From: SAR86 cluster bacterium | Lineage (GTDB): Bacteria > Pseudomonadota > Gammaproteobacteria > Magnimaribacterales > Magnimaribacteraceae | DNA: 62,615 nt | Assembly (NCBI GenBank): GCA_022447065.1 | Contig: JAKUUM010000010.1 | Span: 1-62,615 of the forward strand | Direction: 5' to 3' | In this document: positions 18,176-26,450 of the stretch, piece by piece | Layout: every line of letters starts with the position of its first letter | Position numbering within the stretch: position 1 is the first letter of the stretch | Position numbers and translations under genes: made by a program | Notes under the pieces: generated by a model | Told to the model about the DNA's origin: nothing | Seen by the model: only the letters and a program-made list of their open reading frames with translations | Databases searched by the model: none

Positions 18176-19612
18176 ATGAGGTATTTGTCTCTTTTATTAT
18201 CTCTTGGGGTGCTTCTCTCATTTTCAGCATGTTCAGTTAACCCAGTTACTGGCCAAAGAGATTTCGTATTAATTTCAGAAGATGCAGAATTAGAAATGGG
18301 TAGAACTTATAATTCTCAAGTTCTTAAATATCAAAGCGCTTATGAAGAAGCTAAAGTAAAAAACTATGTGCAGTTGGTAGGGGACTCCCTTTCAGAAATA
18401 AGCCATAGACCAAATTTGATATATCGATTCACTGTTCTAGATAGCCCTGATGTAAACGCCTTTGCCCTTCCCGGAGGGTACATTTATATTAATCGAGGTC
18501 TAATGGCTTATCTTTCTAGTGAAGCAGAACTTGCTGCCGTTCTCGGACATGAAATAGGCCATGTAACGGCTAGGCATAGTGTTAAAAAGATTTCACAGGC
18601 CCAACTTTTGAATCTGCTCTCTTATGCGGTGGCCGCTAAAGTTGGTTCCAACGCAGGTGACCTTGCCAATATAGCCAGCGGAGCTTTACTAGCAGGATAC
18701 GGAAGAGACATGGAGTTACAGGCTGACTCATTAGGTGCCGAATATATGGCTAAACTAGGTTATTCAACACAAGGCATGTTAGACACTTTATCTGTACTTA
18801 AAGATCATGAGATTTATGCCAAGGAAGTTTCTTCAAGGAGAGGATCTGCAACCCAGACATATCATGGTATTTTTACTTCTCATCCGACCAATGATAAACG
18901 CTTAAATGAAGTAATTACTAAGGCAGAAGTTTTAAGACAAGAAACTTTAGAAACTAATTCAGTAAATTACCTGAAGATGATTGAAGGCATGGTTTATGGC
19001 GACAGCGAAGCTGCGGGAATAAGAAGAGGAAATAGTTTTTATCATAGGGATTTGGATATCAGATTAATTTCACCTGATGACTGGGAGATTATCAATACCC
19101 CTAATAGTTTAATATTTAATGCTCCCAAAGGAGAAGCTTATTTGCGATTAAGTGTCACTGATCAAGTAAAAAAAGAATCGCCTAGAGATTATTTAACAAG
19201 GATGACTAGAGGAAAGGTCTTTCAAGGAAAAGATATAAAGTTAGGTGGCAACGAAGCTTTTACAGCGCTTCTAAAAGATGGGTTCAGCACTTCGAGGATT
19301 GCAATTGTCTTTAAGGATAAGCAAATATTTACTTTTTACGGATCTTCTCTAATAAGCGGTCTAAACATTAGTGATTTTGACGAAGGGTTCCAGATTATTA
19401 TAAATAGCTTTAGAGGGTTACATGAAAGAGAAAAAAAACTTGCAGAGCCTCTCCGACTTAAGTTATACAAAGTGAAGAAAGGAGATACTTATTCTTCATT
19501 GGCAAAGAGAAGTTCTATCTCATATGATCCGGAAGCAAAATTAAGACTGCTCAATGGGGATTATCCAGAAGGAAAACTTAAGACCGGAAATTTAATTAAG
19601 GTAGTTGAATAG
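18176..19612 (+). CDS. M48 family periplasmic metalloprotease lipoprotein with C-terminal LysM-like domain
   Basis: BepA/LoiP-type zinc protease involved in outer-membrane protein quality control. Signal sequence with lipobox FSAC (Cys19) predicts a lipoprotein; SVNPVTGQRDFVLISE following it is typical of the family. The catalytic HEIGH is at residues 125-129 and the third ligand is Glu180 in ELQADSLGAEYM. A second domain fills the middle. The last 50 residues (YKVKKGDTYSSLAKRS ... LLNGDYPEGKLKTGNLIKVV) form a LysM-like module instead of the TPR repeats of BepA, which suggests peptidoglycan contact. 478 residues. It is transcribed with the patatin gene. Confidence 0.9.
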   Translation: MRYLSLLLSLGVLLSFSACSVNPVTGQRDFVLISEDAELEMGRTYNSQVLKYQSAYEEAKVKNYVQLVGDSLSEISHRPNLIYRFTVLDSPDVNAFALPGGYIYINRGLMAYLSSEAELAAVLGHEIGHVTARHSVKKISQAQLLNLLSYAVAAKVGSNAGDLANIASGALLAGYGRDMELQADSLGAEYMAKLGYSTQGMLDTLSVLKDHEIYAKEVSSRRGSATQTYHGIFTSHPTNDKRLNEVITKAEVLRQETLETNSVNYLKMIEGMVYGDSEAAGIRRGNSFYHRDLDIRLISPDDWEIINTPNSLIFNAPKGEAYLRLSVTDQVKKESPRDYLTRMTRGKVFQGKDIKLGGNEAFTALLKDGFSTSRIAIVFKDKQIFTFYGSSLISGLNISDFDEGFQIIINSFRGLHEREKKLAEPLRLKLYKVKKGDTYSSLAKRSSISYDPEAKLRLLNGDYPEGKLKTGNLIKVVE

Positions 19613-19620
19613 AGTAATTT

Positions 19621-19725
19621 TTGTAGGGGATTAATTACATGACCTCCGTCCATTGCAATTACTGAACCTGTCACCAAAGCAACTTTTACAGTCAAATCAA
19701 ATAAACTTTCTTTAGTCGTTATTAA
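19621..19725 (-). pseudogene. remnant of an SDR dehydrogenase gene with a large internal deletion
   Basis: Translated on the minus strand, the gap downstream of the GS-like gene reads SLFDLTVKVALVTGS joined directly to VIAMDGGHVINPL. The first part is a textbook SDR N-terminus (strand 1 plus the start of TGxxxGxG); the second is a textbook SDR C-terminus (VTGSVIAMDGG). The roughly 230 residues between are missing, and the join sits in the VTGS sequence shared by both ends, so deletion by recombination between short repeats is likely. No start codon remains. It shows that an SDR gene once followed the GS-like gene. Confidence 0.6.
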
Positions 19726-21120
19726 TTAGATTATTTCAAAATATCTTTTTAACTCCCAGTTGGGAACCTTTAGACTATCTTTCTCAAAAATAGGTTTATT
19801 CTTAATGTACTGCTCATATTCCCAGACTCTTGTTGAGGAAAAGTGATCTACGAACTTATTGCCCCAAATAGATCTAGCAGCTTTGGAACGCTTAAATAAT
19901 TTAGCTGCTTCCAACAAAGAAACGGGGACTCTATAACGGTCTTCAGTGTCAACAAAGTAAGCTCCTCCATAAGTAGGCTTAGTGGGTTCAATTTTTTCCT
20001 TAATACCGAGAAATCCAGCAGCAAAAGTTGCCGACAATGCTAGGTAAGGATTTGCATCAGCACCCGGCAATCTATTTTCTATTCTCTGGGCACTTGGTTT
20101 ACCAAGTATAACTCTAAATCCTGTGGTCCTATTTTCTTTACCCCAAGTCATGTTGACTGGAGCCCAAGCGCCAATGGTTAAGCGTCTGTAGGAGTTAACG
20201 GTAGGTGCCACTAGAGCAGAAAATTCTTTCATGTACTTTTGGAGGCCTCCAAGAAAATGGACCATCACTTCACTCATTTCACCAGTTTGCTCATTAGAAA
20301 AGACAGGTCTGTTTTGTAAATCAACTAGTGAACAATGAATGTGTCCAGATTGACCAGGGTACTTTTCAGACCATTTGGCCATAAAGGTAGCCATAAGATG
20401 TTTTCTTTGAGCCAAAACTTTCATAAAGGTCTTAAAAAGGACTGCTTTATCAGCAGATCTAAGTGTTTCGTCTACTGTTATTGCAGCTTCTAGAACACCA
20501 GGTCCAGTTTCAGCGTGTAAGCTTTCTAAAGGAAAATCCATGGATGAACACATCTCAAGAATTTCCAGATAAAGATCTGAGTGAACGGAGTTCCTTAACA
20601 ATGAATAACCAAACATCCCCGGAGTAAAAGAATCAAGATTCCTAAAATCTTTATCTCTTACGGTATGAGGTGTTTCTCTGAATAAAAAGAATTCATATTC
20701 CAAAGAAGATTTACCTTTAAACCCAATTGATTCTAAAAACTTTAAGGTAGTTTTTAGAGTTTTTCTAGGACATACCTCTCCTTCTTTTAATTCTGAGAGA
20801 TAAAGAAGAATGTTATTTTCAAATGGTATTTTTCTTTTACTGTCTAAAATCACGCTGACAGTTTGGTCGGGGTAACCCGTATGCCAACCGGTAAACAATT
20901 CTTCTCCTTCCGTAGGTTTAAATTCGTAGAGATTGTCAGCACTGTCCCAACCAAAGATTACGTCACAAAATCCAAAACCCGTCTCAGTGGAGTTTAAAAA
21001 TTTATCAACGTGCATATATTTTCCTCTCAGAACTCCGTCGATATCAGTAATAGCTACTTTCACATACTGAATATTCTTTTCTTTAAAGAAAACTTTAAGT
21101 TCTTGGGTATCTTTTTCCAT
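19726..21120 (-). CDS. glutamine synthetase family ligase (PuuA-like)
   Basis: ATP-dependent gamma-glutamyl-amide ligase of the GS fold, 464 residues. The N-terminal beta-grasp domain has VKVAITDIDGVLRGK, a form common in GS-like enzymes acting on amines. The catalytic domain shows YEFFLF, HAETGPGVLEAAI, GQSGHIHCSL, the ATP-binding NSYRRLTIGAWAP and ENRLPGADANPYLALSA. The adenylylation-site Tyr region of GlnA-I is absent. This fits gamma-glutamylpolyamine or related synthetases, not the assimilatory enzyme, but the amine substrate cannot be told. It is divergent from gpsA with a 91-base gap; an SDR remnant sits directly downstream. Confidence 0.85.
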   Translation of the reverse strand: MEKDTQELKVFFKEKNIQYVKVAITDIDGVLRGKYMHVDKFLNSTETGFGFCDVIFGWDSADNLYEFKPTEGEELFTGWHTGYPDQTVSVILDSKRKIPFENNILLYLSELKEGEVCPRKTLKTTLKFLESIGFKGKSSLEYEFFLFRETPHTVRDKDFRNLDSFTPGMFGYSLLRNSVHSDLYLEILEMCSSMDFPLESLHAETGPGVLEAAITVDETLRSADKAVLFKTFMKVLAQRKHLMATFMAKWSEKYPGQSGHIHCSLVDLQNRPVFSNEQTGEMSEVMVHFLGGLQKYMKEFSALVAPTVNSYRRLTIGAWAPVNMTWGKENRTTGFRVILGKPSAQRIENRLPGADANPYLALSATFAAGFLGIKEKIEPTKPTYGGAYFVDTEDRYRVPVSLLEAAKLFKRSKAARSIWGNKFVDHFSSTRVWEYEQYIKNKPIFEKDSLKVPNWELKRYFEII

Positions 21121-21211
21121 GTCGCAATATTAACTCGGATTGATAATAATCATAAAGAGACTGGTAAAATAGCTTTTCAGTTCCTAATCTTATTGGTTTA
21201 CGAAAACGTTC

Positions 21212-22222
21212 ATGAAAAAAAAAGAAATAGCTGTCTTGGGTGGAGGAAGTTGGGGTACCGTTCTAGCAAATTTAGCTTCCTTAAATGGAAATAAAACCAA
21301 TTTATGGATGAGAGATAAATCTAATGCTGATTTTATAAACTCAAATCATGAGAATAAAAAATATTTACCAAGATATAAGCTTAGTAAAAACTTACTAGCA
21401 ACCAATAATTTGGAGGAGATAGAATCTTCTCAGCTGGTATTGTTTTGTATTCCCAGTGATTCTTTTAGAGAAGTTTTACTAAAATCATTGGATCATCTCC
21501 AACCCAGTGCATACTTGATAAGTGCTACTAAAGGGATTGAAGAAAAAGGGTTTTATCTTATGAGTCAAATCCTAGAAGAGCAATCTAATGAGAAACAAGA
21601 CATCGGCGTTATAAGTGGTCCTAATCTTGCTATGGAAATATCTCAAAATCAATTGACGGGTACAGTTATAGCAAGCAAGAGTAAGAAACTGAGAGAAGAA
21701 TTTATAAAAGTATTTTCTTCACAATCATTTAGAGTTTATACAAATAATGATCCGTATGGCGTTGAACTAGGAGGAGCCTTGAAGAACATTTACGCGATTG
21801 CCTGCGGAATAGCAGATGGCTTGAATTCGGGCGAAAATACTGTTGGAATGATTATGACCAGAGGGCTCGCGGAAATGAGTCGATTTGCAGTTAACCGAGG
21901 AGCAGATCCGATGACCTTTCTGGGATTGTCTGGGGTGGGGGATCTGATAACCACATGCGCATCTCCTTTAAGCAGGAATCACGCGTTTGGAAAGCTAATT
22001 GGTACGGGTTTTAACGTGGAAGAGGCTACCAGTCAGATAGGTCAGACAATCGAAGGTTTGAAGACTCTAAAAGTTGTTTGGAGTAAGTCTAAAGAACTAG
22101 GAGTAGAAATGCCCATAGTTAATTCCTTATATCAGATTATCTATAAAAATGAGCCTTTAAACGGCTCCGTAGAGAAAGTTTTAGGTACTGACCAATCGAA
22201 AGATGTAGAATTCTCCAGGTAA
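21212..22222 (+). CDS. gpsA: NAD(P)H-dependent glycerol-3-phosphate dehydrogenase
   Basis: Makes sn-glycerol-3-phosphate from dihydroxyacetone phosphate for phospholipid synthesis in the cytoplasm. Rossmann motif GGGSWGT at residues 10-16, then LVLFCIPS, KGIEEKG, ISGPNLAMEI, the catalytic-lysine segment GGALKNIYAIACGIADGL and the GLSGVGDLITTC signature. The 336-residue length is normal. It leads a tight plus-strand group gpsA, DUF4389, GST and two SDRs, with gaps of 16 bases or less or overlaps. Confidence 0.96.
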   Translation: MKKKEIAVLGGGSWGTVLANLASLNGNKTNLWMRDKSNADFINSNHENKKYLPRYKLSKNLLATNNLEEIESSQLVLFCIPSDSFREVLLKSLDHLQPSAYLISATKGIEEKGFYLMSQILEEQSNEKQDIGVISGPNLAMEISQNQLTGTVIASKSKKLREEFIKVFSSQSFRVYTNNDPYGVELGGALKNIYAIACGIADGLNSGENTVGMIMTRGLAEMSRFAVNRGADPMTFLGLSGVGDLITTCASPLSRNHAFGKLIGTGFNVEEATSQIGQTIEGLKTLKVVWSKSKELGVEMPIVNSLYQIIYKNEPLNGSVEKVLGTDQSKDVEFSR

Positions 22223-22239
22223 TTAATTAAGTTAGATGT

Positions 22240-22557
22240 ATGAGTAAGAAATTTGAAGAAGAAAAAATCGATACCGAAGAATTGAGAGAGAACGTTTTCA
22301 ACCAAGGGAAATGGTTAAGACTTCTTTGGATAGCTTTGTTCCTGTTTATTTATAGTTGGGCAGCCGTGGTTCTTTACATTATTGCTGTCTTGCAATTTTT
22401 ATTTAACTTATTTACCGACAGCCCTAACTCAAGTTTGGCAGAACTGGCGTCTGTATTTAGAGAATGGATGGTTCAAATAATTAATTTTGTAACTTATCAA
22501 GAAAAAGATAAACCTTATCCTTTTAGTGGACTTCCAAAAGTAAAAGGAAAGAAGTGA
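22240..22557 (+). CDS. DUF4389 membrane protein
   Basis: 105 residues with a polar N-terminus ([18 protein letters not shown]) and one long hydrophobic region (about residues 28-60) that can form one or two membrane helices, then a soluble tail. This is the pattern of DUF4389, a widespread gammaproteobacterial inner-membrane protein of unknown role often next to metabolic genes. It sits between gpsA and a GST gene; its stop overlaps the GTG start of the GST gene in GTGA, so the two are translationally coupled. Confidence 0.75.
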   Translation: MSKKFEEEKIDTEELRENVFNQGKWLRLLWIALFLFIYSWAAVVLYIIAVLQFLFNLFTDSPNSSLAELASVFREWMVQIINFVTYQEKDKPYPFSGLPKVKGKK

Positions 22558-23231
22558 TAGAGCTTTATACATCACCTACACCTAACGGCCATAAAATTAG
22601 TATTGCTTTGGAAGAAATGGATCTTGAATATGAGGTAAAGCCAGTAGACTTATCAAAGGGAGAGCAAAAAACAAATGAATTTTTAGAAATTTGCCCTAAT
22701 GGTCGTATTCCAGCAATTGTGGATACAGATAAAAATAATTTTGCTGTATTTGAATCAGGAGCTATTCTTTTGTACCTAGCTGAGATTTCTGGGGGAAAAT
22801 TCTTACCTGAAGATTCACAAAGACGTTCTGAAGTAATTCAATGGCTTATGTTCCAAATGGGTGGAGTTGGACCAATGCAGGGTCAGGCCAACGTGTTTTT
22901 TCGCTACTTCCCTGAAAAAATTCAAGCTGCTATTGATAGATATCAAAATGAAACTAAAAGGCTCTATACCGTTTTGGATATTCAACTTGAAGGAAAAGAT
23001 TTTATTTGTAACGAATTAACCATTGCCGATTTCGCGACCTTTCCTTGGGTTAATATTCATGAGTGGTCTGGAGTGGAAATTGGAGACTTAAAGAATTTAA
23101 CGGCATGGGTTAAACGGTGCAGGGAAAGACCGGGTTTCAAGGCTGGCTTAGATGTCCCCATAAGATTAAATCCAGCTGATACTGATCCTGAAGAAGTAAT
23201 AAAAGCAGCACAGAAGATTATTCAAAAATAA
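22554..23231 (+). CDS. glutathione S-transferase, YfcG/YghU-like
   Basis: 225-residue cytoplasmic GST. The thioredoxin-like N-terminal domain reads [18 protein letters not shown], with NGRIPAIVD (cis-Pro) and [12 protein letters not shown] (gamma-Glu binding Ser). The helical C-terminal domain contains [20 protein letters not shown] and the N-capping box [11 protein letters not shown]. The TSPTPNGHK start without the usual catalytic Tyr/Ser is typical of the Nu class (YfcG, YghU), which reduce disulfides using glutathione. The start is GTG at 22554, overlapping the previous stop. An active glutathione system fits the two ggt genes. Confidence 0.88.
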   Translation: MIELYTSPTPNGHKISIALEEMDLEYEVKPVDLSKGEQKTNEFLEICPNGRIPAIVDTDKNNFAVFESGAILLYLAEISGGKFLPEDSQRRSEVIQWLMFQMGGVGPMQGQANVFFRYFPEKIQAAIDRYQNETKRLYTVLDIQLEGKDFICNELTIADFATFPWVNIHEWSGVEIGDLKNLTAWVKRCRERPGFKAGLDVPIRLNPADTDPEEVIKAAQKIIQK

Positions 23232-23247
23232 TAACCTCTTAATCTAC

Positions 23248-24189
23248 ATGGAAAGTTTCAACAATAAAATTGCAGTAGTCACTGGTGGTGGTGCTGGCAT
23301 GGGCAGAGAATTGGTTAGACAGCTTGCAAGAGAAGGATGTGACGTAGCTATGTGCGATGTGATGGAAGAAAACATGCAAGAAACACTTTCCCTTGTTTCT
23401 TCTGAATCTCCCGAAGTAAAAATTTCCAGTTTTTTTTGTGATGTATCTTCTCAAGAGGATGTTTTTTCTTTTAGAGACCAGGTTATAAAAGAACACAAAA
23501 CTAGTCACATTAACCTTCTTTTTAACAATGCAGGAATCGGAGGAGGTGGGAGTTTCCTGGAAGGGGATCAACAAGAATGGGAGAAAACGTTTGCTGTATG
23601 TTGGTATGGAGTTTATTACTGTTCAAGAGCCTTTATGCCTTACCTAGTAGAAAGTAAAGAAGGGCACATTATTAATACAAGCAGCGTAAATGGCTTTTGG
23701 GCTTCTTTAGGAGGATTTCCCCATACTTCCTACTCTGCCGCTAAGTTTGCTGTCAAAGGTTTTACTGAGGCCTTAATTCAAGATTTAAGGCTTAATGCAC
23801 CTCATGTAAATGCTTCTGTGGTCATGCCAGGTCATATAGGAACATCCATAGCCATTAACTCAGGAAAGATTTTAGGACATGCCGATGCAATGGATTTGTC
23901 TGATGAAGAAGTAGAAGAAATCAAAAAAGTGTGGATCTCATTGGATGCACCTGTACACAATTATTCAAATGATCAGATAAAGCAGATGATCAAAGAAAGA
24001 AGAGAGAACTTTAAAAATAATGCTCCAACCAGTGCTGCACAGGCCGCAGAAATTATATTAAATGGTGTTAAAGAAAAAAGATGGAGAATACTCGTTGGAG
24101 AAGATGCAAAGAATTTAGATATAAGGGTAAGGGAAAATCCAGAAAAAGCATATGACCCTGATTTTGTAACACCTTTTAAAATTGAATAA
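23248..24189 (+). CDS. short-chain dehydrogenase/reductase
   Basis: Classical NAD(P)-dependent oxidoreductase, 313 residues. Cofactor loop TGGGAGMG at residues 12-19, NNAG at the fourth strand, active-site Ser in NTSSVNGF and YSAAK with Tyr162 and Lys166. A C-terminal extension past residue 200 (including DAPVHNYSNDQIKQMIKE) is typical of a group of long SDRs common in marine Proteobacteria and acting on lipid-like alcohols or ketones. The substrate is not known. The next gene is a paralogue with the same extension, 16 bases downstream. Confidence 0.88.
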   Translation: MESFNNKIAVVTGGGAGMGRELVRQLAREGCDVAMCDVMEENMQETLSLVSSESPEVKISSFFCDVSSQEDVFSFRDQVIKEHKTSHINLLFNNAGIGGGGSFLEGDQQEWEKTFAVCWYGVYYCSRAFMPYLVESKEGHIINTSSVNGFWASLGGFPHTSYSAAKFAVKGFTEALIQDLRLNAPHVNASVVMPGHIGTSIAINSGKILGHADAMDLSDEEVEEIKKVWISLDAPVHNYSNDQIKQMIKERRENFKNNAPTSAAQAAEIILNGVKEKRWRILVGEDAKNLDIRVRENPEKAYDPDFVTPFKIE

Positions 24190-24205
24190 TTTAAGGAAGT
24201 AAAGA

Positions 24206-25108
24206 ATGAAAACTTTTAAAGATAAGGTGGCAGTTGTAACAGGAGCTGGTTCGGGAATGGGTCGTTATTTGTCAGTTTTACTCGCGAAAGAAGGAGCAGA
24301 TGTTGTGGTTTGCGATGTAAATCAAGAGACATTAAACGAAACCGTTGAAATGCTACGTAAATACAATGTTTCAGTTTCTTCTCACGTATTGGATGTAGCT
24401 GACAAAGAGGCCATTGAAGCTCTGCCCCAAAAAGTTAAAGATCAGCACGGAAAAGTTGACCTGGTTTTTAATAATGCTGGAGTGTCCACTGGTAAACACT
24501 TTAAGGATATGGAAGAAGAAAACTGGGATTGGGTTATGGACATTAATCTACATGGAGTAATTAACAGTACGAGAGCTTTCATTCCGCATTTGATAGATCG
24601 ACCTGAGGCAGCAATTGTTAATACCTCTTCAATATTCGCTATGGTAGCTGTTCCTGGTCAAACGGTTTATCACGCCACTAAGTTTGCAGTTAGAGGCTTT
24701 ACTGAGAGTCTTGCTTTAGAAATGGCAGAAACAAACGAAAATCTTCAAATCCATTGTGTTCATCCAGGCCATATAGGAACTAATATAGTGGCGAACTCAA
24801 GAATGGACGAAGAAGATTTACAAACAAATGAAGAAGGAAGATCAAGTATTTTTACTAGAGAACAACCAACTACAATTGAAGAAATGGCTGATTCATTTAG
24901 GGAAGGGGGTATGCATCCCAGTAAGGCTGCCCAAATAATACTCAATGGAGTCAAGAAGAACAAAAGGAGAATATTTATAGGTTTGGACTCCAAGCTTCTG
25001 GAATTATCTCAAAGGATCTTTCCTAACAAGTATCATAGGGTTTGGCCCTTATTTATGATTCCCTTGTTGATGTTTAGGGACAAGAAGCCACTAAAGTCAC
25101 TTGATTAA
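24206..25108 (+). CDS. short-chain dehydrogenase/reductase, paralogue of the previous gene
   Basis: 300 residues. Cofactor loop TGAGSGMG at 12-19, NNAGVSTG, NTSSIFAM and YHATK with Tyr155 and Lys159; PGHIGTNI after strand 6 is shared with the upstream copy, as is the ILNGVKKNKRR segment near the C-terminus. A good Shine-Dalgarno (AAGGAAG) precedes the ATG. The last residues are hydrophobic (LFMIPLLMF) and could attach it to the membrane. The pair is a tandem duplication, perhaps with different substrates. Its 3' end overlaps the convergent DUF6285 gene by 12 bases. Confidence 0.88.
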   Translation: MKTFKDKVAVVTGAGSGMGRYLSVLLAKEGADVVVCDVNQETLNETVEMLRKYNVSVSSHVLDVADKEAIEALPQKVKDQHGKVDLVFNNAGVSTGKHFKDMEEENWDWVMDINLHGVINSTRAFIPHLIDRPEAAIVNTSSIFAMVAVPGQTVYHATKFAVRGFTESLALEMAETNENLQIHCVHPGHIGTNIVANSRMDEEDLQTNEEGRSSIFTREQPTTIEEMADSFREGGMHPSKAAQIILNGVKKNKRRIFIGLDSKLLELSQRIFPNKYHRVWPLFMIPLLMFRDKKPLKSLD

Positions 25109-25465
25109 TTTCTGGTAAGTCGAATATTTAGGATTATCCACTGAGATTTTCTTCTTGGTAATATCTATTAGAGCCTTTTGAAGTTCTTTATTTTCAAGTT
25201 CCAATTTGCCTGCTGCTATTTGCTCAGCTAATTCTTTAATATTTGCTTCCTGTGGGTTACTCAATAAATTTAGAAGAATTTCTTTTGATTCTTTTGTGAG
25301 TAATTCCTTATTCTCTTGTTCCCGTCTAACTATGTTAAGAACATTTATGGCGATTTGTGTTTTGAAAGCTAAATGGGCAGGTAAGTTAGTTTTGATTTCT
25401 TTTAATAAAAATTCGGAAACTGCCTCTACTAGCTCAACACTCGTTGGTCTATCAAATATCATCAT
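25097..25465 (-). CDS. DUF6285 protein
   Basis: 122 residues, all helical and charged, starting MIFDRPTSVELVEAVSEFL. This matches the DUF6285 family (DRPTaaELleAV..FL...), whose function is unknown and which is characteristically encoded with acyl-CoA dehydrogenases and ACAD10-type phosphotransferases. Here its start overlaps the stop of exactly such a phosphotransferase by 4 bases (ATGA), so the two are coupled and probably act together. The initiation codon may be either of the two adjacent ATGs. Confidence 0.75.
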   Translation of the reverse strand: MMIFDRPTSVELVEAVSEFLLKEIKTNLPAHLAFKTQIAINVLNIVRREQENKELLTKESKEILLNLLSNPQEANIKELAEQIAAGKLELENKELQKALIDITKKKISVDNPKYSTYQKLIK

Positions 25466-26445
25466 TTTCCTCCTAGGAACAATAAATCAACTAAGTCAAT
25501 TTCTGTTTCGGAAACTCGTCTGCCTATGGCTGCTTTTTCCAGTGAGTTTACATCCCCATTCAAATGAGAATAGACTTGGATGAGACAAATCACACCCCAT
25601 CTAAGGGTACCTAAAACTTGCCATATTTTTACCTCTTCGTGGTCTATTATTTCCTTACTAATTGAACTATATCCTTCCAGGAACTCTTCCAAATCACCGA
25701 AACCACCTACTACTTTTTCCGATTGACCAAATCTCCATGAGTTAATGCACATCCAACCGATATCTAACATGGGGTTTCCTATACTCACCATTTCCCAATC
25801 TATTACAGCTGCCAGTCCAGATTCATCAATCATTAAATTTCCTAGTCTAAAATCTCCGTGGACTAAAGCATCTTTTCTAGTTGTAAAATTTTGTATATCT
25901 AACCATTTAAATGTGTATTCAAAAACGGGTAAAGGTTGCTTAAAAGACTTATAGGTTAAATACAGTCTATCAAGCTCTTCTCTGATAGGTTTTTTTGGGA
26001 CTTGTTCAAAGTCTTTGAGATTGACTGAGTGAATCTTTGCTAAAGCTTCGCCGCATTGAAAGGCTAATTTTTGCCTAGCCTCACTAAATTTTTTGTCCCT
26101 AAGAATCTTTCTAGCTATAGATTCTCCCGGTATAAGGCTCATAAGATAAGCGTCGCCTAAATCTTTATCATCTGATGATATTGCTACTATTTCAGGTACA
26201 GGGGCACCAGAAGATTTAACCTTTTGTTGTATTGCTGCCTCTTCTGACTTTAGAACAGCCAAAGGAGATTTCTTACCCGAACCTCTTCTTAATATCATTT
26301 GTTCTGATTTATTTTTATTAGAAAAGGTAAACCTCCATGTTTCAGCAGAAGCCCCTCCAGTTAAAGGCACAAGTTCTGAAACCTTACCCTCAATTCCATT
26401 TTTAAGTAGAAATTCTTCTATCTTTAATTGGAGTTCCTCAGACAT
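25462..26445 (-). CDS. aminoglycoside-phosphotransferase-like (ACAD10-type) kinase
   Basis: 327-residue kinase of the APH fold. It has LVPLTGGASAETWRF at the nucleotide-binding loop, ILRRGSG, YLMSLIPGESI, the catalytic LVHGDFRLGNLMID (Brenner-type HGDxxxxN) and the metal-binding AVIDWEMVSIGNPMLDIGW. Relatives next to acyl-CoA dehydrogenase genes are thought to phosphorylate hydroxylated acyl-CoA or related alcohols during catabolism; antibiotic resistance is unlikely. It forms a coupled pair with the DUF6285 gene and lies 5 bases after the ketoacyl-synthase gene on the same strand. Confidence 0.87.
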   Translation of the reverse strand: MSEELQLKIEEFLLKNGIEGKVSELVPLTGGASAETWRFTFSNKNKSEQMILRRGSGKKSPLAVLKSEEAAIQQKVKSSGAPVPEIVAISSDDKDLGDAYLMSLIPGESIARKILRDKKFSEARQKLAFQCGEALAKIHSVNLKDFEQVPKKPIREELDRLYLTYKSFKQPLPVFEYTFKWLDIQNFTTRKDALVHGDFRLGNLMIDESGLAAVIDWEMVSIGNPMLDIGWMCINSWRFGQSEKVVGGFGDLEEFLEGYSSISKEIIDHEEVKIWQVLGTLRWGVICLIQVYSHLNGDVNSLEKAAIGRRVSETEIDLVDLLFLGGK

Positions 26446-26450
26446 AGCAC

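Noticed and set aside
25462-26445. Aminoglycoside resistance gene.
   Set aside because: The APH fold is present but neighbours and the DUF6285 coupling point to the ACAD10-type acyl metabolic kinases.
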